DNA of 64,000 bases from Nocardia sp. NBC_00416 (GCF_036032445.1 NZ_CP107932.1:6822501-6886500), one strand, 5' to 3'; positions 42,469 to 51,444 are shown, numbered from the stretch's first letter. Notes: a model not told the origin generated them from the sequence alone. Program-made: numbers and translations.

Positions 42469-43305
42469 TCACTCGAAGGCGGTGGCCCGCGCGACCTTCT
42501 CCCATTCGACGACGTCCGCCCGGACCGCGTCGAGGTGGCCGAGCACCGTATCCACCGAATCCTCGCCCAGCGGCAGCCGCAGCGGCGTCCGGTCGGCTTC
42601 CAGCGCGGTCCGGATCGCCGCGGCGGCCTTGGCGGGATCGCCCGGCTGGGCGCCGTCGTTGTTCTCCACCATCCGCCGGGTGGCGCCCGCGGTGTCCGCG
42701 TAGACGGCGCTCTCCGCGCTGAAGTAGGCCGCGCCGGGACCGAACAGACCGGTGCGGAACGCGCCGGGTTCCACGACGAGAACCCGGATCCCGAACGGCG
42801 CCACCTCGTCGGCCAGCGCCTCGGCGAAGCCCTCCAGGGCGAATTTGGTGGCGCTGTAGGCGGAGAAGCCCGCGAACGACATCTGCCCGCCGACACTGCT
42901 CATCATGACCACGGCGCCCGACCCCTGCGCGCGCATCTGCGGCAGGACGGCGCGGGTCAGCGCGGCGGGTCCGAAGAAGTGCAGGTCGAACAGGTCGCGC
43001 AGTTCGCGGTCCGTGGTCTCCTCCACCGCGCCGACCTGGGTCCGGCCCGCGTTGTTGACCAGGACGTCGATGCGGCCGTGCCGGGTGACGATATCGGCGA
43101 CCACCGATTCGATCCGCTCGGTGTCGGTGACATCCAGTGCGACGGCCTCGATCTGGTCCGGGTACGCGGTGACCAGATCGTCCAGGGCGGCGGTGCGCCG
43201 GGCGATCGCGACCACGGTATCGCCGGCGTCGATCGCGGCCTGGGTGATCGCGCGGCCGAAGCCGCTGCTCGCACCGGTCACCAGCCAGATCTTCGGGTTG
43301 CTCAC
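42469..43305 (-). CDS. Short-chain dehydrogenase/reductase
   Basis: 278 aa, classical SDR. Cofactor motif VTGASSGFGRAI (TGxxxGxG), NNAG at VLVNNAGR, the catalytic Ser in MMSSVGGQ and YSATK (Tyr-x3-Lys). Asp-containing ALDVTD suggests a normal NAD(P) pocket. Substrate unknown. GGAGGAGAACA precedes the GTG at 43305. Divergent from the LysR gene at 43393 and probably its target, since the LysR site at 43380-43394 lies between. Confidence 0.9.
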   Translation of the reverse strand: MSNPKIWLVTGASSGFGRAITQAAIDAGDTVVAIARRTAALDDLVTAYPDQIEAVALDVTDTERIESVVADIVTRHGRIDVLVNNAGRTQVGAVEETTDRELRDLFDLHFFGPAALTRAVLPQMRAQGSGAVVMMSSVGGQMSFAGFSAYSATKFALEGFAEALADEVAPFGIRVLVVEPGAFRTGLFGPGAAYFSAESAVYADTAGATRRMVENNDGAQPGDPAKAAAAIRTALEADRTPLRLPLGEDSVDTVLGHLDAVRADVVEWEKVARATAFE

Positions 43306-43379
43306 TGTGTTCTCCTCCGGGTTCGTCCGTCGAGAACAATACTGTTTCCCGCACCGGACATTGTCCAAGACCTGGTGTG

Positions 43380-43394
43380 ATAACCATTGGTTAT
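43380..43394. promoter_or_regulatory. LysR operator candidate
   Basis: ATAACCA-T-TGGTTAT, perfect 7-base arms around one base. It overlaps the ATG of the LysR gene and sits 75 bases before the SDR start, suiting divergent control with autorepression. Confidence 0.6.
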
Positions 43395-44319
43395 GGACGT
43401 GCACGGACGCGATCTGCGCTATTTCGCCGCGGTCGCCGAACAGTTGAACTTCACCCGGGCCGCCGAAAGCCTGTTCATCTCCCAGCCCGCGCTGAGCAAG
43501 CAGATCCGCGCGCTCGAACAACAGCTCGGCGCACCGCTGTTCGATCGGGACGGGCGTGCGGTGCGCTTGACCCCGGTGGGAACGGCATTGCTGCCGCACG
43601 CGCAACGGATGCTGGCCGCCTGGGATGCCGCCCGCGGCGATGTGGAGGCCGCGAAGGCGGGGCAGCGGGCCACGCTGGTCATCGGGATCAGCACCAGTCC
43701 CGGGCGTGGGCTGCTCCCGGCCGTTCGTTCCCGCTTCGCCGCGGCCCATCCGGCCGCCAAACCTGTACTGCGGCAGATCGGCTGGGTCGATCCGAGCGCG
43801 GGGCTGGCCGGTGGCGACGCCGATGTGGCGTTCGTCTGGCTGCCGCTGGCCGACGCCGAACGCTACGAATGGCTCGTGGTGGCCCGCGAGCCCCGGGTGG
43901 TCGCACTGCCCGAGACGCATTTGCTCGCCCGGCACGACACCGTCGAGTTCGCCGATCTGCTCGACGAACCGTTCCTCGCGCTGCCCGAGTCGGCGCGGGT
44001 GCTGCGGGACTATTTTCTCGCGGTCGACGAGCGCGGTGGTCGGCCGCCGGTTATCGGTGGTGAGATCTCGAGTACCGAGGAGACCTATGAGTCGGTGCTG
44101 AACGGCGACGGTGTGGTGCTGATGGCGGCGGGTAACGCGCCGCTGGTCGCGCATGCCGGGGTGGTGGTGCGACCGGTGCGCGGCGTGAGTGCCAGCGAAC
44201 TGGCTCTGGCCTGGCGGCGCGCCGATGACCGGCCGCTGGTGCGCGGCTATATCGCTGCATGCCGGGCCGCGCTGGCCGGGTCGGCCGGTTCGGGTGGATC
44301 GCCTCCGCGGACAAAGTAG
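43393..44319 (+). CDS. LysR-family regulator
   Basis: 308 aa. HTH: LRYFAAVAEQLNFTRAAESLFISQPALSKQIRALEQQLG. The effector domain begins LVIGISTSPGRGL. The ATG at 43393 lies inside the palindrome 43380-43394, so the transcript may be leaderless or autorepressed. A TTG two codons upstream is less likely. Its TAG stop is also the first part of the KstR-type box before fadD. Confidence 0.88.
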   Translation: MDVHGRDLRYFAAVAEQLNFTRAAESLFISQPALSKQIRALEQQLGAPLFDRDGRAVRLTPVGTALLPHAQRMLAAWDAARGDVEAAKAGQRATLVIGISTSPGRGLLPAVRSRFAAAHPAAKPVLRQIGWVDPSAGLAGGDADVAFVWLPLADAERYEWLVVAREPRVVALPETHLLARHDTVEFADLLDEPFLALPESARVLRDYFLAVDERGGRPPVIGGEISSTEETYESVLNGDGVVLMAAGNAPLVAHAGVVVRPVRGVSASELALAWRRADDRPLVRGYIAACRAALAGSAGSGGSPPRTK

Positions 44320-44330
44320 AACGTGTTATA
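44317..44330. promoter_or_regulatory. KstR-type operator upstream of fadD
   Basis: TAGAACGTGTTATA fits the published KstR consensus TNNAACNNGTTNNA at every fixed position. It overlaps a -10-like TATAGT (44327-44332). KstR represses steroid catabolic genes in mycobacteria and rhodococci until a 3-oxo-cholestenoyl-type CoA ester binds. Confidence 0.72.
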
Positions 44331-44467
44331 GTTTTCCCGGTTTGCGAGCCCCGTGGGCGGTTCACGGGCCGCGGCGCACTGTGGCGGCGCCCCGCGGCCC
44401 GTGGCCGCGCCGGAGCGCCGGTCAATGTCGCCGGCCCGCGCTACGGGCCGGCTCGAAAGGCAGACGA

Positions 44468-46081
44468 ATGAACACTGAGCCGCAGGCGCAGATGAACACT
44501 GAACCGCACGTGGACGACAGCGCCCTGCTGCACCGTGAGCCACTGGCGGTGGACCTACTGGGCAAGGCCCTCGAGCGGTACGCCGACCGCACCGCGGTCC
44601 ATATCGACGACGCCACCCTGACCTACCGCGACGTACGCGATCAGATCAGCCGGTTCGCGCAGGCGCTGGCCTCGGCCGGGCTGGGCGTGGGATCGCCGGT
44701 GGCCGTGCTCTCGGCCAACCGGCCGGAGGTGATCTTCGCGCAGGGCGCCAACAATGTGAACGGGTCGCGCGCCATGGCGTTGCACCCGATGGGTTCGCTC
44801 GACGATCACGCCTATGTGCTCGAGGACGCGGGCGTGCAGACCCTGATCTACGATCCGGCCGGCTTCGACGAGCGGGCCGCGCAGCTGCGCGACAAAGTGC
44901 CCGGACTGCGGAACTTGTTCTCGTTCGGTCCCTCCGAGACGGGCGTCGATCTCATCGAACTGGCCGCCGGTTTCACCCCGGCGCCGGTGCGGGGGCCGCG
45001 GGTGGATCTCAACGACACCATGAGCCTGGCCTATACCGGTGGCACCACCGGCAAACCCAAGGGCGTGGAGATGAGCTTCCGCGGCAGCACCACCATGCTG
45101 CGGATCCAGATGACCGAATGGGAGTGGCCCGACGAGGTCCGGTTCCTGGTGTGCACCCCGCTCAGCCACGCGGGCGCTGCCTTCTGGAACCCCACCGCCC
45201 AGCAGGGCGGCTCCATCGTCGTGCTGCCGTACTTCCACCCGGCCAAGGTGCTCGAGGCGATCGAGAAGTACAAGATCACCGCGACCATGCTGGTGCCCAC
45301 CATGCTGTACGCGCTGCTGGACAGCCCGGACCTGGACAAGTACGACCTGTCCAGCCTGCAAACGGTGTTCTACGGCGCCTCCGCGATCTCGCCGACCCGG
45401 CTGGCCGAGGCGATCGAGAAGTTCGGCCCGATCTTCTTCCAGTTCTACGGTCAGGCCGAGAGCCCGATGACCATCGCGGTACTGCGCCGCGGCGACCACG
45501 ATCTGAACAAACCGGAACGGCTGGCCAGCTGCGGTCGCCCGGTGCCGTGGCTGTCGGTGGCGCTGCTCGACGAGAAGGGCAACGAGGTGCCCCAGGGCGA
45601 ACCGGGCGAAGTGTGCGTGCGCGGGCCGCTGGTGATGAACGGATACCTCAACAAACCCGAACAGACCGCGGAGGCCACCGAATTCGGCTGGCTGCACACC
45701 GGGGACATCGCCCGGCAGGACGAGGAGGGCTTCCTCTACATCGTCGACCGCAAGAAGGACATGATCGTCTCCGGCGGATTCAACGTGTATCCGCGCGAGG
45801 TCGAGGATGTGCTGTCGGCGCATCCGGCGGTGAGCGCGGCGGCGGTCATCGGTGTGCCGGACGAGAAATGGGGCGAGGCGGTCAAGGCGGTGGTCGTGCT
45901 GCGCGAGGGCCAGAGCGTCACGGTCGAGGAGTTGCAAGCGCTGGTGAAAGACCGCAAGGGTGCGGTGTACACACCGAAGACGGTGGATTTCGCCGACAGT
46001 ATTCCGGTGAGCCCGCTGGGCAAGCCGGACAAGAAGGCGCTGCGTGCGCAGTACTGGGGCGAAGGCCGGCAGGTGAACTGA
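44468..46081 (+). CDS. fadD: Acyl-CoA synthetase (FadD-type, AMP-binding)
   Basis: 537 aa. P-loop YTGGTTGKPKGVEMS, the adenylate-binding FQFYGQAES and GWLHTGDIA, then VDRKKDMIVSGGFNVYPREVE with the hinge Asp/Lys, and the C-terminal Lys in SPLGKPDKKALR. All catalytic parts are intact. It activates a carboxylic acid to its CoA thioester. The KstR box in front suggests a sterol side-chain or ring acid; FadD19/FadD3-like roles are possible but not decided by sequence. The N-terminus has a short duplication (MNTEPQAQ, MNTEPHVD). Confidence 0.9.
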   Translation: MNTEPQAQMNTEPHVDDSALLHREPLAVDLLGKALERYADRTAVHIDDATLTYRDVRDQISRFAQALASAGLGVGSPVAVLSANRPEVIFAQGANNVNGSRAMALHPMGSLDDHAYVLEDAGVQTLIYDPAGFDERAAQLRDKVPGLRNLFSFGPSETGVDLIELAAGFTPAPVRGPRVDLNDTMSLAYTGGTTGKPKGVEMSFRGSTTMLRIQMTEWEWPDEVRFLVCTPLSHAGAAFWNPTAQQGGSIVVLPYFHPAKVLEAIEKYKITATMLVPTMLYALLDSPDLDKYDLSSLQTVFYGASAISPTRLAEAIEKFGPIFFQFYGQAESPMTIAVLRRGDHDLNKPERLASCGRPVPWLSVALLDEKGNEVPQGEPGEVCVRGPLVMNGYLNKPEQTAEATEFGWLHTGDIARQDEEGFLYIVDRKKDMIVSGGFNVYPREVEDVLSAHPAVSAAAVIGVPDEKWGEAVKAVVVLREGQSVTVEELQALVKDRKGAVYTPKTVDFADSIPVSPLGKPDKKALRAQYWGEGRQVN

Positions 46082-46095
46082 CCTTGCCGGGGCGG

Positions 46096-46362
46096 CTACC
46101 GCTCGTATATGGCACGGCAATGTCCGGCGGATACGACCAGGATCATCAGTTTCCCGTCGTCGACTTGGTATACGAGACGGTAGTTGCCCACTCGCAGCCG
46201 GAATCCGGCTCGACCGGTGAGCGCTTTCACGTCTATGCCATCGCGCCGGTAGGGGTCGTCGCCCAGGAGTGTCAGCGCAACCAACAGCCGTAGGGCGTCT
46301 TCTTGCGGGATCGTTCGAAGTGCGCGCCGAGCGGCGGGGGTCCAGCAGAATTCGTACTTCAT
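46096..46362 (-). CDS. RelE/ParE-family toxin
   Basis: 88 aa. WTPAARRALRTIPQEDALRLL at the start and GFRLRVGNYRLVYQVDDGKLMILVV at the end give the RelE fold. Most RelE family members cut mRNA in the ribosome. Basic residues R and Y in RVGNYRLVY are in the usual catalytic positions. It overlaps the antitoxin stop by 4 bases (ATGA). Confidence 0.88.
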   Translation of the reverse strand: MKYEFCWTPAARRALRTIPQEDALRLLVALTLLGDDPYRRDGIDVKALTGRAGFRLRVGNYRLVYQVDDGKLMILVVSAGHCRAIYER

Positions 46363-46652
46363 GCGACGGCGTCGTTGCCCGCTGCCAGCACCTCGTCCAT
46401 CATCTGGCCAAGGGTGATGTGTTCCGGCTCACCCGCCTCGGCCAGCGCCTCATCGGCCATCTGTCCCAACTGCTCATCCTCCCACTCTTCGAGTTTGGCG
46501 AGCATGAAGAGTGGAATTACGGCTGCGGCCGGTTCGCCGCCGCGAGTGATCAGGGTGACGTGTCCGTCTTGTATCGCGGCGTTGACCACCGAGGGCAGTT
46601 GAGCGCGGGCCTCTCGGATACTCAGCTGGTCGTCCACTTCCGAAGTGTACAC
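46359..46652 (-). CDS. Phd/YefM-family antitoxin
   Basis: 97 aa. SIREARAQLPSVVNAAIQDG and HVTLITRGGEPAAAVIPL are the Phd/YefM DNA-binding fold. The acidic C-terminus (LEEWEDEQLGQMADEALAEA) would neutralise RelE. The GTG at 46652 is used; GTG 46637 is also possible. GTGTACACC-C-AGGTGTGTAC around the start (46645-46664) is an imperfect palindrome and likely autoregulatory site. Confidence 0.85.
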   Translation of the reverse strand: MYTSEVDDQLSIREARAQLPSVVNAAIQDGHVTLITRGGEPAAAVIPLFMLAKLEEWEDEQLGQMADEALAEAGEPEHITLGQMMDEVLAAGNDAVA

Positions 46653-46700
46653 CCAGGTGTGTACCGCGGGCTGGCGAGCGGATCCGTTGGGACCGCGTCC

Positions 46701-47438
46701 TCACCGGTCCGGTGGGCCGGTGAGGATCGCGGTGACGGTGTCGATCAGCTCGGTGAGCAGTTCATCGGAGGAGAGCCGGGTCCCGCTGAGTGCGAGCATG
46801 CCCCGGAGACCTTCCGGATCGCCCAGGGTCTGGAAGGTCAGGTTCATGGCCTGGGTGAGGCGGAAGCGGAGCGTGCGGGGTGCGGTGCCCGGGGCGGTTT
46901 CCTCCAGCAGGGCGTTGAAACGCAGGGCCTGCGGGGCGAAACCCTCGGTCAGCCGGGTCAGCGCGGGATGGTTACCGCTCATGATGCCCGCGACCAGGCG
47001 GATCCAGGGTGTGCCGCCCGCGGCGGCGAGCTCCCCGACCGGGCGGACGAAAGCGTCGGCGAGCGCGCGGGCGTCGGGCGCACCGAGGGCTTCGACGGTG
47101 TCGAGCAGTTCGGCCCGCCGGGTGTGCAGTTGTTCGCTGCGCCGGCTGATCAGCGCTTCGACCAGCGCGTCCTTGGAACCGAAATGGTAGTGGACCGACG
47201 CGACATTCGCGCCGGCCTCCGCCATCACCGAACGCAGGGATACCGCGTCGATCCCGCGTTCGGCGAACAGTCGTTCCGCGGCCAGGATCAGGCGTTGATC
47301 GGTGGGCAGCACGGGGTCCGGTCCCGCACCGGGTTCCGCGCCCCCCGGGGCTGTGCCTTCGCCCGCGCCCGGTTCTTCGGACACGGGCGCAGGGGCCGGG
47401 CGTGGATCCCGGCCCGCCCTCGTCCGGCCCGATGTCAT
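46701..47438 (-). CDS. TetR-family regulator at the end of the thiolase operon
   Basis: 245 aa, but the first ~45 residues are Pro/Gly/Ala-rich and the HTH begins later (LPTDQRLILAAERLFAERGI). It continues VSLRSVMAEAGANVASVHYHFGSKDALVEAL. A GTG at 47312 would remove the extension. It starts 10 bases after the canonical thiolase and is the last gene of the minus-strand operon. The operator candidates before that operon share the half-site of the TetR/OYE locus at 8388, and the HTH of both proteins is similar. Confidence 0.85.
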   Translation of the reverse strand: MTSGRTRAGRDPRPAPAPVSEEPGAGEGTAPGGAEPGAGPDPVLPTDQRLILAAERLFAERGIDAVSLRSVMAEAGANVASVHYHFGSKDALVEALISRRSEQLHTRRAELLDTVEALGAPDARALADAFVRPVGELAAAGGTPWIRLVAGIMSGNHPALTRLTEGFAPQALRFNALLEETAPGTAPRTLRFRLTQAMNLTFQTLGDPEGLRGMLALSGTRLSSDELLTELIDTVTAILTGPPDR

Positions 47439-47448
47439 GATCGAAACT

Positions 47449-48648
47449 CTAGGAGACCGCGTCGGGGGCGCCGTACAGGGTCACCACGCAGGCGCCGCCG
47501 AGCCCGAGATTGTGCGCCAGTCCCAAGCGCGCACCCGGCACCTGACGCTCACCCGCGGCCCCGCGGACCTGGGTCACCAGTTCCGTGCACTGCGCCAGAC
47601 CGGTGGCGCCGAGCGGGTGGCCCTTGGAGATGAGACCGCCCGAGGGGTTGACCACCCACCGGCCGCCGTAGGTGGTGGCGCCCGATTCGACCAGCCCACC
47701 GGATTCACCCTCCCCGCACATACCGAGGGCCTCGTAGGTGAGCAGTTCGTTGATCGAGAAGCAGTCGTGCACTTCGAGCACATCGATGTCGTCGATGCCC
47801 ACGCCGGCGGTTTCCAGCACCCGCCGCCCGGCGGTGCGGGCCATGGGGGCGCCCACCACGTCGATCATGGAACCGGATTCGAACGCGGCGCCGCTATCGG
47901 TGACCAGCTCCTGCGCGAGGATCGGCACCGCGCGGTCGAGTCCGTGCTCCCGGGCGTAGCGCTCGCTGACCAGGACGGCGGCGCCCGCGCCGTCGGACAT
48001 GGGGGAGCACTGCGACCGGGTCAGCGGATCGGAGACCATTTTGTCGCCGAGGACCTGTTCGAGGGTGTAGGCGTCCTGGAACTGGGCTTTCGGATTGCGG
48101 GTGGAGTGTTCGTGGTTCTTCACCGCGACCTGTGCGAGTTGTTCGCGGGTGGTCCCGTACCGCTTCATGTGTTCGGCGCCGGCCGCGGCGAAGAACTGCG
48201 CGGTCAGCGGGGCCTGGCCGAACCCGGCCGCGGCCTTCAACGCGTCGATGTGCAGGTCGATGGTGGTGACCTTCGGCGTAGTGCCGTCACCGGCCATGGC
48301 CTGTTTGGTCATCTGCTCGAACCCGACCGCGAGCACGATATCGGCCAGCCCGGCCTGCACCCATTCGCGGGCGAGGACCAGCGCGGTCGATCCGGTGGCG
48401 CAGTTGTTGTTGACGTTGACCACCGGAATGCCGGTGAGCCCGATCTCGTAGAGCGCCCGCTGCCCGGCGGTCGACGGCTGGAAGACGTACCCGACCGCCG
48501 CGCGCTGCACCTGGTCGTAGCGCACCCCGGCGTCGGTGAGCGCCTGGCCGACCGCTTCGGCGACCATCTGCGGATACGTCCAGTCCCGGGTCTGGATCTT
48601 CTCGAATTTCGTCATCCCGACACCGGCGACGTACACCTGCTCGGTCAT
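47449..48648 (-). CDS. SCP-x-type thiolase / lipid-transfer acyltransferase
   Basis: 399 aa. This one has the complete thiolase active site: nucleophile Cys in NNNCATGST (near 82-90), HDCFS (second Cys region), and GHPLGATGLAQC with the catalytic His. It is the non-fused SCP-2/SCP-x thiolase class used for branched or sterol side-chain 3-ketoacyl-CoA. TGAGGAGAGAATT precedes the ATG, partly overlapping the stop of a mini-ORF (48659-48760). Paralogue of mycobacterial Ltp thiolases. Confidence 0.88.
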   Translation of the reverse strand: MTEQVYVAGVGMTKFEKIQTRDWTYPQMVAEAVGQALTDAGVRYDQVQRAAVGYVFQPSTAGQRALYEIGLTGIPVVNVNNNCATGSTALVLAREWVQAGLADIVLAVGFEQMTKQAMAGDGTTPKVTTIDLHIDALKAAAGFGQAPLTAQFFAAAGAEHMKRYGTTREQLAQVAVKNHEHSTRNPKAQFQDAYTLEQVLGDKMVSDPLTRSQCSPMSDGAGAAVLVSERYAREHGLDRAVPILAQELVTDSGAAFESGSMIDVVGAPMARTAGRRVLETAGVGIDDIDVLEVHDCFSINELLTYEALGMCGEGESGGLVESGATTYGGRWVVNPSGGLISKGHPLGATGLAQCTELVTQVRGAAGERQVPGARLGLAHNLGLGGACVVTLYGAPDAVS

Positions 48649-48658
48649 AATTCTCTCC

Positions 48659-48760
48659 TCAGAAGCTGATATAGGCGATGCGGCGGAGGCGGAGGTATCG
48701 CATCGCGATTTCTCCTTGCCCGGGTGCGGTGTGATCCGTGAAAGCGTTGTCGCGGTTCAT
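48659..48760 (-). CDS. 33-aa mini-ORF between two thiolase genes
   Basis: ATG 48760 overlaps the stop of the upstream thiolase-like gene (ATGA). An internal ATG at 48703, with a perfect-looking AAGGAGAAATCGCG before it, would give the 14-aa peptide MRYLRLRRIAYISF. The stop codon runs into the ribosome site of the next gene (TGAGGAGAG), so its translation could control the canonical thiolase. Arg/Tyr-rich leader-like ending. No homologue recognised. Confidence 0.45.
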   Translation of the reverse strand: MNRDNAFTDHTAPGQGEIAMRYLRLRRIAYISF

Positions 48761-49911
48761 GATTGCGGTGGTTCGGAACCGACCACCCACAGCGCGTGGA
48801 ACTGGGCGGCGCCGCCCATGGCGTGCCCGATGGCCCGCCGCGCGTCCGGCACCTGATGCTCGCCCGCGGTGCCGCGCACCTGCATGGCGGCTTCGGCGAA
48901 ACGCAGCAGACCCGTAGCGCCCGTGGGATTTCCGGAGAGCACACCGCCGGAGGGGTTGATCGGCAGCTCGCCGCCGAACGCGGTGCGGCCGGAATCCACC
49001 ACCTTCCAGCCCGCCCCCACCTCGGCCAGGCCGACGTTCTCCAGCCAGATCGGTTCGAACCAGCTGTAGGGGATGTAGAGCTCGGCGGTATCGATCTCGC
49101 GCGCCGGATCGGTGATCCCGGCCTGCCGGTACGCCTCGGCGGCGCACTGCCGGCCGGCTTCGGGGTTCACTTCGTCGCGGCCGGCGAAATGACCCGTCTC
49201 GGTGCGCCACGACATGCCGTGGATCCAGGCCGGGGGCCGGCCGGTGTGGTGGGCGTCGGCTTCCCCGGTGATCACCACCGCGCACGAACCGTCCGAGGAC
49301 GGGCACGATTCCAGGAACCGGATCGGGTCCCACAGCATCCGGGATTCGCGCACCTGGTCCACGGTGATATCCGGCAGTTGGATATGCGCGTAGGGGTTGC
49401 GGGTCGCGTTCAGCCGGTGGTTCACGGCGATCTGCCAGCCGATGTGCTCCGGCGCCTGCGCCCGGCGGATGTACTCCCGGATCACCGGCGCGAAATGCGC
49501 GCCTGCGCCCGCGCCGAGTTGTGCGCTGAACGGCAGCCCGCGCGAGAGGGCCCAGGTGAAATCGCCTTCGGATTCCTTCGAATACGCGACCACCAGTACC
49601 CGGCGCGCCAACCCCGCCTGCACCAGGTGGGCGCCGTATATCGCGGCGTGCCCGCCGACGCTGCCGCCGGTGAACACCCGGGTCACCGGTAGCCCGCGCG
49701 CCCCCATGGCATCGGCGAGATACAGCTCCGGGTTCATCACCCCGTCGAACAGATCCGGAGTTTTCGACAGCACGACGGCGTCGATATCACCGAATTCCAG
49801 TTCGGCGTCGGCCATCGCCTGGTCGACGGCTTCGCGCACCATCGCACCGATGGTGACCTTGCGCTTCTTGGCCTGTTTGCTCTGTCCGATTCCGACGACC
49901 GCGAGTTTCAC
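48757..49911 (-). CDS. Thiolase-fold protein lacking the nucleophilic Cys (Ltp type)
   Basis: 384 aa. Overall thiolase fold with KLAVVGIGQSKQAKK at the N-terminus and INPSGGVLSGNPTGATGLLR near the end. However, the usual NxC position reads FTGGSVGGHAAIY with no Cys, and the HDxF site is YIPYSWFEPIW, where Tyr residues replace catalytic His/Cys. Some Ltp proteins with this pattern (Ltp2) are aldolases that act with DUF35 partners on sterol side chains. The length matches mycobacterial Ltp3. The GTG start overlaps the preceding stop. Confidence 0.78.
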   Translation of the reverse strand: MKLAVVGIGQSKQAKKRKVTIGAMVREAVDQAMADAELEFGDIDAVVLSKTPDLFDGVMNPELYLADAMGARGLPVTRVFTGGSVGGHAAIYGAHLVQAGLARRVLVVAYSKESEGDFTWALSRGLPFSAQLGAGAGAHFAPVIREYIRRAQAPEHIGWQIAVNHRLNATRNPYAHIQLPDITVDQVRESRMLWDPIRFLESCPSSDGSCAVVITGEADAHHTGRPPAWIHGMSWRTETGHFAGRDEVNPEAGRQCAAEAYRQAGITDPAREIDTAELYIPYSWFEPIWLENVGLAEVGAGWKVVDSGRTAFGGELPINPSGGVLSGNPTGATGLLRFAEAAMQVRGTAGEHQVPDARRAIGHAMGGAAQFHALWVVGSEPPQS

Positions 49912-50978
49912 CGGTCTCCCTCCAATAGGCAGATCATGTTCTGCTGGAGCGCGGGCCCGCTGGTGGCGTGCGCCAGCGTGCGGTCCGCGCGACCGGTCAG
50001 GATGTGCCGCGCCGCCTCGCCGATCCGGATGAGGCCGGTGGCGGTGGTGGGCCGGGCGACCAGCGGGCCGCCGCCGGGATTGACGGTGGCGCCGGATAAT
50101 TCGAGCGCGCCCGCCAGCAGCGGTTCCTGATAGCTGTACTCGGTGTGCAATTCGGCGATCTGGACGTCGCGGGCGCCGAAACCGGCCTGATCGGCTGCCT
50201 TGGCCGCCGCCAGCGTCACCGTGTCGACCCGGGTGAGGTCGCGGGTGCCCGGATAGTGGGTGTCCATCCGATGGTCGGCGCCGCGCACCCAGGCCGGGCA
50301 TGCGGCCAGACGTCGCGCCGTATCGCCGGACGCCAGGACGAGAACCGCGGCGGCGTCGCCGATCGGTCCGCGATCGTGTTCGCGCAGCGGCGAGGCCAGG
50401 TAGGGGGCGGCCAGCAGTTCGTCGACCGTGACCTCCCCGGACACCTGCGCGCCCGGATTGCCCACCGCGGCCGCGCGCGCCCGGGCGACCACCTCGGCCA
50501 TCTGCTTCTCGTCCAGCGCGCCCGCGGCGACCAGGGCCTGGGCCTGCAGCGCCGCGAGCGCGTCCTGATGCGGGCGCAGCGGGGCCAGGAAATAGGGGTC
50601 GAGCTGGGTGGCGGTGACCTGGTCGAGGTCGGTCGCCAGCGATCCGCGCCCGACGCCGTAGACCACCGCGATCTCGCCCTCACCGAGTTGCAGCCACGAC
50701 CACGCCTCGTAGGCGGCCCAGGCCGCGTCCATCTCGACATGGGATTCCGAGATCGGCGGCCACGCGCCCACCGCGTCCAGCGATTCGATATAGGCGAAGG
50801 TCCGGCCTTCGTGGAAATCGTGACTGCCCGACGCCCAGAAATCGACCTCGGTGCGCTCGATCCCGGCCGACCCCAGTGCTTCCCGCATCACCGGGAGCAG
50901 GATCTCGGCCATATCGTCGCGCCGGTCGGCTGTCGTGCCCGGTGACTGTGCGAATGCCACCACCGCGATATCACGCAT
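49908..50978 (-). CDS. Second Cys-less thiolase-fold protein (Ltp type)
   Basis: 356 aa. Thiolase-like outline (RDIAVVAFAQSPGTT near the start, NPGGGPLVARPTTATGLIRIG near the end). The nucleophile region (ESHVEMDAAWAAYEAW) has no Cys, and HTEYSYQEP takes the place of the HDCF site. Size and place match mycobacterial Ltp4, which sits with Ltp3 and a DUF35 protein. It probably forms a heteromer with its neighbour and the DUF35 proteins. The start codon overlaps the upstream DUF35 stop region by 8 bases. Confidence 0.76.
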   Translation of the reverse strand: MRDIAVVAFAQSPGTTADRRDDMAEILLPVMREALGSAGIERTEVDFWASGSHDFHEGRTFAYIESLDAVGAWPPISESHVEMDAAWAAYEAWSWLQLGEGEIAVVYGVGRGSLATDLDQVTATQLDPYFLAPLRPHQDALAALQAQALVAAGALDEKQMAEVVARARAAAVGNPGAQVSGEVTVDELLAAPYLASPLREHDRGPIGDAAAVLVLASGDTARRLAACPAWVRGADHRMDTHYPGTRDLTRVDTVTLAAAKAADQAGFGARDVQIAELHTEYSYQEPLLAGALELSGATVNPGGGPLVARPTTATGLIRIGEAARHILTGRADRTLAHATSGPALQQNMICLLEGDR

Positions 50979-51444
50979 CGGAACCTCCCGCGATCGGCCG
51001 GTAGTAGCGAATGCTGTTCATGGATGTCTCCAGGTCGGCGTCGGCGCACCACACCGGTTCCACCCGCATGCCGATGTGCACGTCGGCGAGTTCGACATCG
51101 CGAACCAGGTGCATGAGTGTGGTGTCCGCGCCGTCCACCTGGATATAGGCCACCAGATACGGCGGCTCGATCTGCTGGCCGGGGAACGGGAAGTTCACCA
51201 CGCAGAAGGTCTTCACCACTCCGGCGCCGGCCAGTTCGAATGGTTCGGACAGTTCGTTGAGGCAGCGGGAGCAGAATTCGGGTGCGGGCAGGTAGACCCG
51301 CTCGCAGGTCGGGCAGCGCCGGGCGAGCAGCCGGCGTTCCCGCAAGCCGCGCAGGAAAGCCGAGCGGCCGGTTCCGGCGACGAAGGTGTAATCAACCTTG
51401 TGCGGGCTGGTGAACGATTCCACCGGGCTGGGCAGGGTGCTCAT
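50971..51444 (-). CDS. DUF35 protein: Zn-ribbon plus OB-fold
   Basis: 157 aa. N-terminal helices, a zinc ribbon RRCPTCERVYLPAPEFCSRC (four Cys near 43-62), then an OB-fold (VVKTFCVVNFPFPGQQIEPPYLVAYIQVDG). DUF35 proteins bind acyl-CoA and partner with hydratases or Ltp-type thiolases/aldolases in sterol degradation. Its ATG shares one base with the stop of the next DUF35 gene upstream (TGATG). Confidence 0.85.
   Translation of the reverse strand: MSTLPSPVESFTSPHKVDYTFVAGTGRSAFLRGLRERRLLARRCPTCERVYLPAPEFCSRCLNELSEPFELAGAGVVKTFCVVNFPFPGQQIEPPYLVAYIQVDGADTTLMHLVRDVELADVHIGMRVEPVWCADADLETSMNSIRYYRPIAGGSDA

Noticed and set aside
44555-46120. A 521-codon minus-strand frame under the acyl-CoA synthetase
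   Set aside because: His/Arg-rich antisense translation without motifs.
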